Positions 1 through 9,675 of a DNA stretch of 64,000 bases are shown here, in pieces. The notes under the pieces are model-generated. The model was not told where the DNA came from, did no database searches, and saw only the letters and a list, made by a program, of their open reading frames with translations. The stretch is from Magicicada septendecula. Taxonomy: Eukaryota > Arthropoda > Insecta > Hemiptera > Cicadidae. The DNA is taken from NCBI GenBank assembly GCA_034769895.1, contig CM068373.1, forward strand, positions 27,493,120-27,557,119, read 5' to 3'. Numbering within the stretch: position 1 is the first letter of the stretch; each line of letters begins with the position of its first letter. A program made the translations under genes and the position numbers.

Positions 1-631
1 TATTGTGGCAATCAATCCCTATTGCACAGTGGAAACATAACTGCCAGACTAATGGAGGCAACGACGAACATGCGAACCCGCGACGAACATGCTAACCCAC
101 AATGGTAACAAACTGAACCAACAGCAACTGGACTTTTTTTACAGATTTCACCATTATTTTTTATTAGCAGTTACTGTTGATTTACTAGTTCTGAAAGTAA
201 ATATTATTCTATATTTTCTATATTCCTTTGATTTTTTCCACACAGGATCCATAATAGAAATCTAGTGAGATGTTTATAAACCTCAGTGTGCATATGTCAC
301 TATATGAAACAATATAATATATTATATATTTTACAGAACAGAGTCCTGAAAAGAGTAAATGCACGAAAACTGTGGTTGGTAGTAGATCTATCATCAGAAC
401 CCTAGTGAGGACAGCATCACACATAACCTCAAGTTTGCAGTGGTATATTGCATTTTGTCCATACTGACTGCCCAAACTATATAATCGCAACCTTTTGTTT
501 TACAAAATTTTAATAGTCTTTGTTCACAAAATAATGTAAGGATATGGGGAAAATGTTACCAATTAAAAACAGGGTTTAAAAAACTGGATTTATTTAAATT
601 TCAAATAAAAAAAAGAAATATTTTAAAACAA
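1..631. other. AT-rich non-coding stretch
   Basis: I see no supported gene here. ORFs are short and composition-driven, and no domain is recognisable. The sequence becomes A-rich towards 600 and leads into a repeated unit. Confidence 0.5.
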
Positions 632-1075
632 AAACCGGCCACATTAAAACATGAAAAAACATAAAAATTGTAATTTAATGATAAAAATTATCATTAAACA
701 TAAGTTTCAATAAAGTTGACACTAAATATAAATTAAATGTTAATACAACTGGAAATACAATAAATCAAGAGTAATCATCATGGTTCTACACAAACATGAA
801 AATAATTAAGAATAACACAAACCATATAAACAAGCCCAAACAAGATTGGCCACATTAAAACATGACAAACCAGAAAAATTATAATTAAACCAGAAAAGTG
901 ATCATTAAACATAAGCCTTAATAAAGTTGACAGTAAATATAAATTAAATGTTAAAATTCAAACAGGAAATACAATAATCCAACATTAAATTGTCATGGTT
1001 CTACACAAACATGGAAAACAATTGGATATAACACAAAAAGTATATACAGGCGCAAACAAGCACCTGTAACATCTA
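632..1075 (+). repeat. Two adjacent copies of a ~215-bp A-rich unit
   Basis: Copy 1 (about 632-846) and copy 2 (about 847-1075) share, in the same order, a segment around ggccacattaaaacatga, one around aaacataag and taataaagttgaca, one around atataaattaaatgtta, and one around catggttctacacaaacatg. A third partial copy lies at about 1700-1834. The copies differ by many substitutions and small indels, so they are old. No coding potential is visible and the family is not recognised. Confidence 0.75.
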
Positions 1076-1540
1076 TCATAATTACTAAAAGTATTATACT
1101 AAACATATATATTTAATAGAAAAATTAAACCTTAAATTACACACAAGTTTAATAAACTTGAAAATAAAATTACATAATAGTGAAAAACAGTCCAGAAAAA
1201 TGATCATTTAACATTAAATATAAATATAAATGAAATTTTCACATAAATCGTGACTCAAACACTAAACTGACACAAATTACAAAAACCTAAAATAAAAATA
1301 AAAAATTGAAAATAACAATAACAATTGGCAAACACATGAATTCTGCAATACACTAACAGTCACACAATCAGTGGGTCGTAGGAGGATGCCAAAGAGCTAA
1401 AGAATGATAACCAGCATAGGAAAAAAGGAATATGAGGACCTGGGGACTGAGCAATATACAGTGAGTAAAATTTAATTACATGAAAACATGTGAATCAGCT
1501 GAAGGAAAACCTCTAAAAATAAAAGAATCAGATGTATAAG

Positions 1541-2001
1541 ATGAGTTTTCGGGCTGTTTGGCTGTGCTCTATGATTTAATGACAAACAAACGTTTCAACA
1601 GCTCCATTGGCTACCATCATCAGTGGAATTTAAAGAAATCCTGAGCGTAGGTAGTTCACGTCAGGCCCACAGTACTATGGTAAAGGCTGCAAAAATATTA
1701 ATGTTAAAATACAAACAGGAAATACAATAAGCAAACATTAAATCGTCATGGTTCTACACAAACATGAAAAACAATTAGATATAACACAAAAAATATATAC
1801 AGGCGCAATCAAGCACTGTAACATCACCACTGTAAGCCTTCTTACTACAGTACTGTGTGCTTGACGTGAACTTGTGTGCTTGTGTGCTATGTTCAGGATT
1901 TCTTTAAATCCACTGATGATGGCAGCCATCGGAGCTGTTGAAATGTTTGGTTTGTCATTAAACCATAGACCACGGCCAAACAGCCCGGAAAACTCATCTT
2001 A
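1541..2001. repeat. Foldback element with ~150-bp inverted arms
   Basis: The arm at about 1541-1690 is an imperfect reverse complement of about 1838-2001. The loop holds the third copy of the ~215-bp unit. Each arm contains a CTGATGATGG motif followed about 20 bases later by TTGAAA; the two blocks can pair with each other (GGCAGC with GCTGTT in one arm, GGTAGC with GCTGTT in the other). This resembles the inverted termini left by Penelope-like elements, and the sequence near 1979-2040 also resembles the 42.05-42.11 kb terminus. No transposase or RT is present. Confidence 0.65.
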
Positions 2002-2841
2002 TACAACTGACACCAGCCGTGAAAGCCTTAGGACAATAAAAGAATCAGTTGCACAGTATGGAGTACTGTGTGAGAAAAATGAGAGTTCAAATTGATTAAT
2101 GTTTAGACTCACGTCAATGACTTGGCATGAGTACATAACATCTGTTGCCGGTTCTGATAGGCCTAAAACTTAATCTAAAACGTAAATTGAATTTTCCTAG
2201 TACCAACTGTCCTTTTTACAGCCAACGTATTGTTTTTAGAGCTAGAATATCTTTTTAGAGTATTTTCTATCTTTTGCTGGCAGACGGAATCTGACTCCCC
2301 TGACTCTCGTATACTTACACAGAATAAATGAGGTCACAAATAGTGGAATTAATAATAATAAAGACAAACAGAGACACACATAACTAAATGAACAAAACCC
2401 AAATATGTAGGTAGTAACTGCTCCACGTAGCTGCTAACTGAGTGTTTTGCCTGTTTATACAGTGGCAACACATTAGATGGACTACATTGTATAGATGAAT
2501 GTGTCCCCCCCTCCGGTTTGTACAGTGACAACTACTACGAGGTCAATGACTACATACAGTAAAAGATTGACAATGTCTGGCCTGGTATGGCAAAACAAGA
2601 TGGTACACGAGTTCGAAACCAATGCTATGCTTTTCTTCAAGTTTCCCTACTAATATTGTTCTGATTTTAAATTATTCAATAACTAAACTATGTATTTCCT
2701 GATTAATATTATTTTTTTCTTTTCCAGGACCGTTGGCACTGACAACAGTTGGTTACATGGACTCCATGCTACTGATTAAGGTGCATTCAAAAGTTATTTT
2801 GACTTACTCCTTGGAAAAAAGAGACAGAATGTTTTAGATTT
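2002..2841. other. Non-coding flank of the LTR array
   Basis: No gene, RNA or repeat is recognised. The short ORFs found here have no domain. The stretch ends at the target-site copy ATCC (2842-2845) that borders the LTR array. Confidence 0.5.
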
Positions 2842-2845
2842 ATCC

Positions 2846-4073
2846 TGTAACAGTACATAAAGGCCCAATGCTTTAGTTATGGGATCTGAGGTTAATTTTT
2901 ATGTTTTATTGTATAACTGTCAAATACAGAATGGTTAGGTCCATTGTCCCTCTGAAAAAAGGAACAACGCAGATTCAGTAAGAGTAGCACAAAGCCAAGG
3001 TCACCGTTGGACGCGCAAGAGCCGGTAGAGGTAATGGCGGTGTATGATGACGGACTATAAATATTCATTGTGATTGGTTCATAAAGCTGTTTCGTCATAA
3101 CAAAAGACAATGACGCATAAACCACAACGTCTGTAACTAGGCGTTGTCCCATCGAACAAAGCCTGATGACGTCAAATGCACACACACAAGCAAAAATTTG
3201 CATATGCCTTTTTCTCAGTTCAACGCAGTACACCAAAGAGTCCACAGCGATGTATCGCTGTCGACCCAGTTTTTCTACAAAAGTTGCAAAAATTATTATT
3301 TACAATTAAAGAAATGTGATAGTGAGTCAGAAAACACTTAAGTAGCAGTACACAGTAAAAACATTAAATGTAGAGTCAGTGCAAGATGATTTAGAAACCA
3401 TAACTATGAGGCGAACACCGGCCATACTCCTGGAGAACATCTAACACCAGCGAGGGAGCGACACTACCCAGTTTTCAGAGAAGTCAACCATTATCACTTT
3501 TATTTTCTTAATAATGAGCTCATTAAGTAATCCCATAAAATTTATAAAATGTATTTGTAATAGCGAGAGTGAATGAGTGTGGGAGCGAACGAACGCATGG
3601 CCATGCTTCTGCATACAGAGGGCATTGGTTTGTGAAATCTATTATCATCTAATTAATTACATGATTAGCGCTGCAGCCAGAAATAAAAAATGATAAAAGA
3701 AATAGTAACAAGATTCAAATATAATATACAGTAACTATGATTGAATAAGTTTGGAGAAATGTAACCACCATTTGTTTTTAGTAACAATATGTGACGCCAT
3801 TTTGGGCACCATTTAATATATGTTTATTTTATTCCGGAAATTAAAAACTAATAATTACACTCAATTGAGAAGCAGTGTTATCATTTCTATCACCTTTTTG
3901 AATCTAAATCTCGCTGAGAATGAACCCTGGCCCCTTAGGAAGAAATTATAACAGAAAGAAAAGCACGTGCTCCCACGTAACTGAAATCGGTAAGTACACA
4001 TGTTTACCATATGATAGTCATATTTATATGTACATAAATATAAATAAATGTGTGTAAAAGACGTGAGTTAACA
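2846..4073 (+). repeat. LTR1 of the array
   Basis: 1228 bp, beginning TGTAACAGTACATAAAGG and ending GTGAGTTAACA just before a primer-binding site. It contains a TATA box at 3056-3063, AATAAA-type signals near its 3' end, and a splice-donor-like GGTAAGTAC near 3989. It aligns along its length with LTR2. Confidence 0.9.
3056..3063 (+). promoter_or_regulatory. LTR TATA box
   Basis: TATAAATA lies in the first fifth of LTR1 and is conserved at 7484-7491 (LTR2) and 11887-11894 (LTR3). It is the likely core promoter of the element; the transcription start itself cannot be placed from sequence. Confidence 0.5.
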
Positions 4074-4075
4074 AA

Positions 4076-4093
4076 TGGCGCCCGAACAGGGAC
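4076..4093 (+). promoter_or_regulatory. tRNA-Lys-type primer-binding site
   Basis: TGGCGCCCGAACAGGGAC starts two bases after the LTR1 end, the canonical position for minus-strand DNA priming. The 18-mer is complementary to the 3' end of tRNA-Lys(UUU), the primer of lentiviruses and some insect Gypsy elements such as Osvaldo. It fixes the LTR boundary and the element orientation. It recurs after LTR2 at 8507-8524. Confidence 0.9.
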
Positions 4094-4267
4094 ATTATAT
4101 AAAGCCATTTTATATAAAATATAGGCCAGATTTAGAAACAAAGAAGGTGATAGAACGGGGCATAACCTAGTACACGAGAGGTTATGTTGACAAAACATAG
4201 TAAGTAGTAATTGTGTAACTAATTACAAGTAGAACTAAATAGTCATTCAAACAGTCAAATTACCAAA

Positions 4268-4701
4268 ATGGCAGAAAGTAATAATAGCATAGAGATGGAT
4301 AATACAGCAAAAAGTCAATTTTATTAGACGGAATAAATGCTAACTCGACACCTAAAATCATTGAAAATAAAATATCCTTGGAGGATTTATTTACATTAAT
4401 TAATGACAAATTTAATCAGATGAACAGTACATTTAATGTAAAGTTAGACAGTTTCGAGAACGAACTAAAGAAACAAAATAACGTGCAAAATGTAAAATTA
4501 TATCAAGTAGAGGAGCAATTGGAAGAATTAAAAAATGAAATACAGAGACAAAATTGTAATATTGACAAGGTAGACAAGTTAGAGATAAACAAAGATGACA
4601 AGGTAAGTAGGGGAGAGAATTGTAACAATATAAATAAAAGTATGACATTAGAAAATGATTATGTAAACAGGAGTAGTGAAATGAAATTTTATGGGGAATA
4701 G
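4268..4701 (+). pseudogene. Gag-like coiled-coil ORF, unit 1 (frameshifted)
   Basis: The start codon at 4268 matches the one at 8699 in unit 2. A one-base net loss near 4310 shifts the frame, so the open part restarts at 4378. The surviving protein is Lys/Asn/Glu-rich and predicted coiled coil, with regular hydrophobic spacing in SLEDLFTLINDKF and the following 60 residues. It resembles only the N-terminal multimerisation part of Gypsy Gag proteins. There is no capsid domain and no CCHC knuckle. The Gag assignment rests on position after the primer site and on the coiled coil. Confidence 0.55.
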
Positions 4702-4718
4702 AATATGATAATAATGGA

Positions 4719-5366
4719 ATGGTAGTGTGTTTTGAAGGGTTAAAGAGAGTGTGTAGAGAGAGTATAATTGTAGGGGAATTGCAGGGGTTAGATTTTTCCC
4801 TTAATGGTATATTTGGGGGTGATATACATGTTTTTAGGAAGGACGAGAGTGCCTTCGATGTAGATTTGGGAGACAAAAGGTCTGCAAATAGTTGTCCCTG
4901 GATTTTTTGTGCACCTGATAGGTGGTGCGAGAATAAAGTTGTAGTGTCCCCTGCATATATTGAGAGAGAGAATGTAGCTTGGTGTGATAGAGAGAGATGT
5001 TTTAAAAGTGAGAGGCATTGTGAGAGAAAAGGAGAAGTAGAGATTTTAAAGATATGTAGAGATTATGAAGAGTTTATGGAAAGGTTAGGTGGAGAGAGAA
5101 GTGAAAATAATAGCAAGTACTTACCTTGTATTGAAACTGAGGTAGTAGGAGATGATGTTGATAACAATGATGACTTTACAAAATACCGAATTATGACTGA
5201 TTATACCAAAGGTGACAGAACCATACCCGATCATGAGTTATATGAGTTTACGGAAAAGTATAAAATTTTGAATAGCTGGTATATGTATAATGATAAGATA
5301 AGATATTCAATATTAAACAATGTATATAGTTTTAAGATTCGACTATTATTTGACGATGGAGGGTAA
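4719..5366 (+). CDS. Unidentified second ORF of the LTR element, unit 1
   Basis: A 215-residue ORF begins 17 bases after the Gag-like stop, in another frame. It is acidic, with scattered Cys and Trp (for example CPWIFCAPDRWCE around residues 58-70) and an Asp-rich stretch near residue 150 (DDVDNNDDF). I recognise no protease, RT, RNase H, integrase or envelope motif. Conservation in unit 2 over most of its length shows only common descent. It could be a remnant of a Gag C-terminus or a rearranged pol end. No upstream frameshift signal is obvious. Confidence 0.4.
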   Translation: MVVCFEGLKRVCRESIIVGELQGLDFSLNGIFGGDIHVFRKDESAFDVDLGDKRSANSCPWIFCAPDRWCENKVVVSPAYIERENVAWCDRERCFKSERHCERKGEVEILKICRDYEEFMERLGGERSENNSKYLPCIETEVVGDDVDNNDDFTKYRIMTDYTKGDRTIPDHELYEFTEKYKILNSWYMYNDKIRYSILNNVYSFKIRLLFDDGG

Positions 5367-7225
5367 ACATTTTATTGTGTTTATAAACATTTAATTATGT
5401 GGACAGTGTTTTTCAGGATGGACTGTTTATGACTGATTTATGGTAAACGATTTAATGATAATGTGGACTGTATATTAATATCAGTGTATTTGCGTATTTT
5501 TTCTGTTGTGTATTTTATGTATTTTTTATGTAAACTATGTACTGTAGAAAAGTTTGATAATGATTTTAAATGATATTATGAGATTCAGAGTCTAATGGTT
5601 AGTAAATGATTAAGCAGGTAATAGATTTGGATATTGAGAGGTATTGTTGTTAGTAGGTAAGTGATGAATTTTCTAGTGGTATATTAAGGTGAAATGTTGT
5701 AAAGAGTTTGGGGATAGTGATAAATAAGGGCATTGGAGTTAGTTAAATAGAGTTATTGGGAGTTAGATGAATAAGATGTTGAGATACAGATAATATATAA
5801 AGAGGTGTTAGATATTTTAGGGACACAGTAGTTAGTGATTATATGTAGAGGTGAGTAATGTGAACGGTAATTATATTTGTTGATGGTGATATTTTGTAGT
5901 AAGGGTAGTGGTGTAAGGAGTCTGCAACGAAAGGTGTTGGGACAGGAAGGGAACGTTGTGTGCCGGAAAGGGTTACCTGAAAGGGCCAGGAACCAATGAA
6001 GGAATGAGCATAGATAGGGAACACACATACTAGTACAAAAAATGAGCGGTGCCAGAGGTTTTAAATGGGATTAGTGAAGGGGGTTATTATAGAGATATTG
6101 GTGTCATAATATGTTAATGGTTAGAAGCGGTTAGTAGTAAAAAAGAGGTGAGTAAGGTTAGATTGACAAATGCCAAAATAAGAAATAGAAAATAGTGAAT
6201 AAGAGAGAATCACCCAAACTAGTAAGGATAAAAAGGTTAGAAGAAAAGGAAAATTCATGGTAGGAAGGTAACTGTAACTGAAAGGTAAATGATAAATTTG
6301 AAATTGTTTTATAGAATCTGATAATGAATGTTAAATAACTAAAAGTTAATACAGAAATTGATAGTAATAATGTTATACAGTTTTGGTACAAATTGTGTAA
6401 ACATGAGTTAATGTCAATGTAACAATGTTAATGTGTAATGTACAATGTTTTATTATGTTTTTATTATGTAGATGGTAATAGAGTGTGTGGTTAGGAGGTC
6501 GTTACAGGGGTAACGACGGTAACAAATGTTAAAAGATAGTAGATTTTAAATGCTAAAAGTATAAAGGTACAAATATGGTGTTGAGCAAAATATAGTATGA
6601 TATCAGTTGCAAAAGATATAAATGATTATAAGTTGAGTAATAAAATTGGAATAATAAACTTGTCTGCCATAGTAGTTGTAGGTTGAATTTGATAGTAATA
6701 GATAGGTGAAGGTGTTTTGGGGGAATATTAAAGAATTGTTTATGTACTGTGTTATTTGTAGGAATATATATATATATATATATATATATATTTCTCTTAC
6801 TAGGAAGAGATTGAGTTTGGTGGTAGTAAAAATCAGTATATGTTGAAGTCTTGTTGTTGTTATGTTGAAACTTTTTAAATTGGAACAAACCAATGCCCAG
6901 ACACAAACCAATGCATCTAAAGGGAAACATATCAGTTGTAGATATGGAAGTATATTAGACCACTATTTTAAATTTTTGTATTCAATGTTTCAGAGTTTTG
7001 TGGTGTTGTGACCGCGGTCCTGAGCTGGCCGGAGCGTCAGAACAGGAGCGTAGAGTGCCTCATGGCCTTATGGTGTAGGGATCTCTCCGGAGAAGTCCAG
7101 TAAGGTCAGAGGGTGCGATCAGCATCATTGGACCAAGGGTGAGTGGTGATAAATTTTTATAGTAACATTACAGGGGGTTGTGGTGACATATCTAGGCTGA
7201 TCCTTTTATAACCGTATGAATGAGT
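5367..7225 (+). other. C-poor non-coding 3' part of internal region 1
   Basis: About 1.86 kb lacks any believable ORF on the plus strand and is strikingly poor in C on that strand. Long minus-strand ORFs here are shadows of this bias. It contains an (AT)n run near 6764-6790. The sequence is retained nearly base for base in unit 2. Confidence 0.6.
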
Positions 7226-7265
7226 CAATGAAAGTTTTTGTGTCTCGACACAAAATCTTTCATTG
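7226..7265 (+). ncRNA. Conserved hairpin upstream of the polypurine tract
   Basis: CAATGAAAG at 7226 pairs with CTTTCATTG ending 7265 (9 bp). A U-U mismatch and a 7-bp inner stem (TTTTGTG with CACAAAA) follow, closed by the loop TCTCGA. It overlaps or abuts the polypurine tract. The same architecture and loop recur at 61149-61188 (minus) with compensatory changes. A cis-acting RNA role (priming, packaging or 3' end formation) is inference. Confidence 0.6.
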
Positions 7266-7273
7266 AGGGGGTT
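7264..7273 (+). promoter_or_regulatory. Polypurine tract, unit 1
   Basis: TGAGGGGGTT lies immediately before LTR2, where the plus-strand DNA primer of LTR elements is expected. The equivalent of unit 2 lies at 11667-11676. Confidence 0.65.
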
Positions 7274-8504
7274 TGTAACAGTACATAAAGGCCCAATACT
7301 TTAATTATGGGATCTGAGGTTAATTTTTATGTTTTATTGTATAACTGTCAAATACAGAATGGTTAGGTCCATTGTCCCTCTGAAAAAAGGAACAACGCAG
7401 ATTCAGTAAGAGTAGCACAAAGCCAAGGTCACCGTTGGACGCGCAAGAGCCGGTAGAGGTAATAGCGGTGTATGATGACGGACTATAAATATTCATTGTG
7501 ATTGGTTCATAAAGCTGTTTTGTCATAACAAAAGGCAATGACGCATAAACCACAACGTCTGTAACTAGGCGTTGTCCCATCGAACAAAGCCTGATGACGT
7601 CAAATGCACACACACAAGCAAAAATTTGCATATGCCTTTTTCTCAGTTCAACGCAGTACACCAAAGAGTCCACAGCGATGTATCACTGTCGACCCAGTTT
7701 TTCTACAAAAGTTGCAAAAATTATTATTTACAATTAAAGAAATGTGATAGTGAAGTCAGAAAACACTTAAGTAGCAGTACACAGTAAAAACATTAAATGT
7801 AGAGTCAGTGCAAGATGATTTAGAAACCATAACTATGAGGCGAACACCGGCCATACTCCTGGAGAACATCTAACACCAGTGAGGGAGCGACACTACCCAG
7901 TTTTCAGAGAAGTCAACCATTATCACTTTTATTTTCTTAATAATGAGCTCATTAAGTAATCCCATAAAATTTATAAAATGTATTTGTAATAGCGAGAGTG
8001 AATGAGTGTGGGAGCGAACGAACGCATGGCCATGCTTCTGCATACAGAGGGCATTGGTTTGTGAAATCTATTATCATCTAATTAATTACATGATTAGCGC
8101 TGCAGCCAGAAATAAAAAATGATAAAAGAAATAGTAACAAGATTCAAATATAATATACAGTAACTATGATTGAATAAGTTTGGAGAAATGTAACCACCAT
8201 TTTTTTTTTTAGTAATAATATGTGACGCCATTTTGGGCACCATTTAATATATGTTTATTTTATTCCGGAAATTAAAAACTAATAATTACACTCAATTGAG
8301 AAGCAGTGTTATCATTTCTATCACCTTTTTGAATCTAAATCTCGCTGAGAATGAACCCTGGCCCCTTAGGAAGAAATTATAACAGAAAGAAAAGCACGTG
8401 CTCCCACGTAACTGAAATCGGTAAATACACATGTTTACCATATGATAGTCATATTTATATGTACATAAATATAAATAAATGTGTGTAAAAGACGTGAGTT
8501 AACA
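7274..8504 (+). repeat. LTR2 of the array (shared central LTR)
   Basis: 1231 bp with the same ends as LTR1. It serves at once as 3' LTR of unit 1 (polypurine tract before it) and 5' LTR of unit 2 (primer site after it). Differences from LTR1 are scattered substitutions and short homopolymer changes, for example the T-run near 8200. Confidence 0.9.
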
Positions 8505-8506
8505 AA

Positions 8507-8524
8507 TGGCGCCCGAACAGGGAC
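8507..8524 (+). promoter_or_regulatory. tRNA-Lys-type primer-binding site, unit 2
   Basis: It is identical to the 4076 site and again starts two bases after the LTR. Confidence 0.9.
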
Positions 8525-8698
8525 ATTATATAAAGCCACTTTATATAAAATATAGGCCAGATTTAGAAACAAAGAAGGTGATAGAACGGGGCATAACCTA
8601 GTACACGAGAGGTTATGTTGACAAAACATAGTAAGTAGTAATTGTGTAACTAATTACAAGTAGAACTAAATAGTCATTCAAACAGTCAAATTACCAAA

Positions 8699-9133
8699 AT
8701 GGCAGAAAGTAATAATAGCATAGAGATGGATAATACAGCTACAGAGTCAATTTTATTAGACGGAATAAATGCTAACTCGACACCTAAAATCATTGAAAAT
8801 AAAATATCCTTGGAGGATTTATTTACATTAATTAATGACAAATTTAATCAGATGAACAGTACATTTAATGTAAAGTTAGACAGTTTCGAGAACGAACTAA
8901 AGAAACAAAATAACGTGCAAAATGTAAAATTAGATCAAGTAGAGGAGAAATTGGAAGAATTAAAAAATGGAATACAGAGACAAAATTGTAATATTGACAA
9001 GGTAGACAAGTTAGAGATAAACAAAGATGACAAGGTAAGTAGGGGAGAGAATTGTAACAATATAAATAAAAGTATGACATTAGAAAATGATTATGTAAAC
9101 AGGAGTAGTGAAATGAAATTTTATGGGGAATAG
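8699..9133 (+). CDS. Gag-like coiled-coil protein, unit 2 (uninterrupted)
   Basis: The 144-residue ORF starts MAESNNSIEMDN and ends KFYGE. Residues about 37-105 form a predicted coiled coil rich in Asn, Lys and Glu. It is far shorter than a normal Gypsy Gag (350-550 residues) and has no capsid or zinc-knuckle part, so it may only multimerise or bind RNA. The start was chosen because it is the first ATG after the primer site and matches unit 1 at 4268. The unidentified ORF2 follows after 17 bases. Confidence 0.55.
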   Translation: MAESNNSIEMDNTATESILLDGINANSTPKIIENKISLEDLFTLINDKFNQMNSTFNVKLDSFENELKKQNNVQNVKLDQVEEKLEELKNGIQRQNCNIDKVDKLEINKDDKVSRGENCNNINKSMTLENDYVNRSSEMKFYGE

Positions 9134-9150
9134 AATATGATAATAATGGA

Positions 9151-9675
9151 ATGGTAGTGTGTTTTGAAGGGTTAAAGAGAGTGTGTAGAGAGAGTATAAT
9201 TGTAGGGGAATTGCAGGGGTTAGATTTTTCCCTTAATGGTATATTTGGGGGTGATATACATGTTTTTAGGAAGGACGAGAGTGCCTTCGATGTAGATTTG
9301 GGAGACAAAAGGTCTGCAAATAGTTGTCCCTGGATTTTTTGTGCACCTGATAGGTGGTGCGAGAATAAAGTTGTAGTGTCCCCTGCATATATTGAGAGAG
9401 AGAATGTAGCTTGGTGTGATAGAGAGAGATGTTTTAAAAGTGAGAGGCATTGTGAGAGAAAAGGAGAAGTAGAGATTTTTAAGATATGTAGAGATTATGA
9501 ACAGTTTATGGAAAGGTTAGGTGGAGAGAGAAGTGAAAATAATAGCAAGTACTTACCTTGTATTGAAACTGAGGTAGTAGGAGATGATGTTGATAACAAT
9601 GATGACTTTACAAAATACCGAATTATGACTGATTATACCAAAGGTGACAGAACCATACCCGATCATGAGTTATGA
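9151..9675 (+). pseudogene. Unidentified second ORF, unit 2 (C-terminally broken)
   Basis: It matches the 4719-5366 ORF nearly residue for residue for 174 codons, then a two-base loss near 9672 creates an early stop after the PDHEL motif. Another one-base loss follows near 9700. Unit 1 therefore keeps the longer ORF2 while unit 2 keeps the longer Gag-like ORF: neither unit has both intact. Function unknown. Confidence 0.45.

Noticed and set aside
2892..3245. 117-residue minus-strand ORF repeated at 7320-7673 and 11723-12058
   Set aside because: It lies inside the LTRs, antisense to the element, and is repeated only because the LTR is. No domain.
4433..4876. 147-residue minus-strand ORF, repeated at 8865-9308
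   Set aside because: Antisense shadow of the Gag-like ORF and ORF2, created by the C-poor composition.
6553..6930. Hydrophobic minus-strand ORFs in the LTR-element interior
   Set aside because: They arise from the G/A/T-only composition and an AT microsatellite; they are not membrane proteins.
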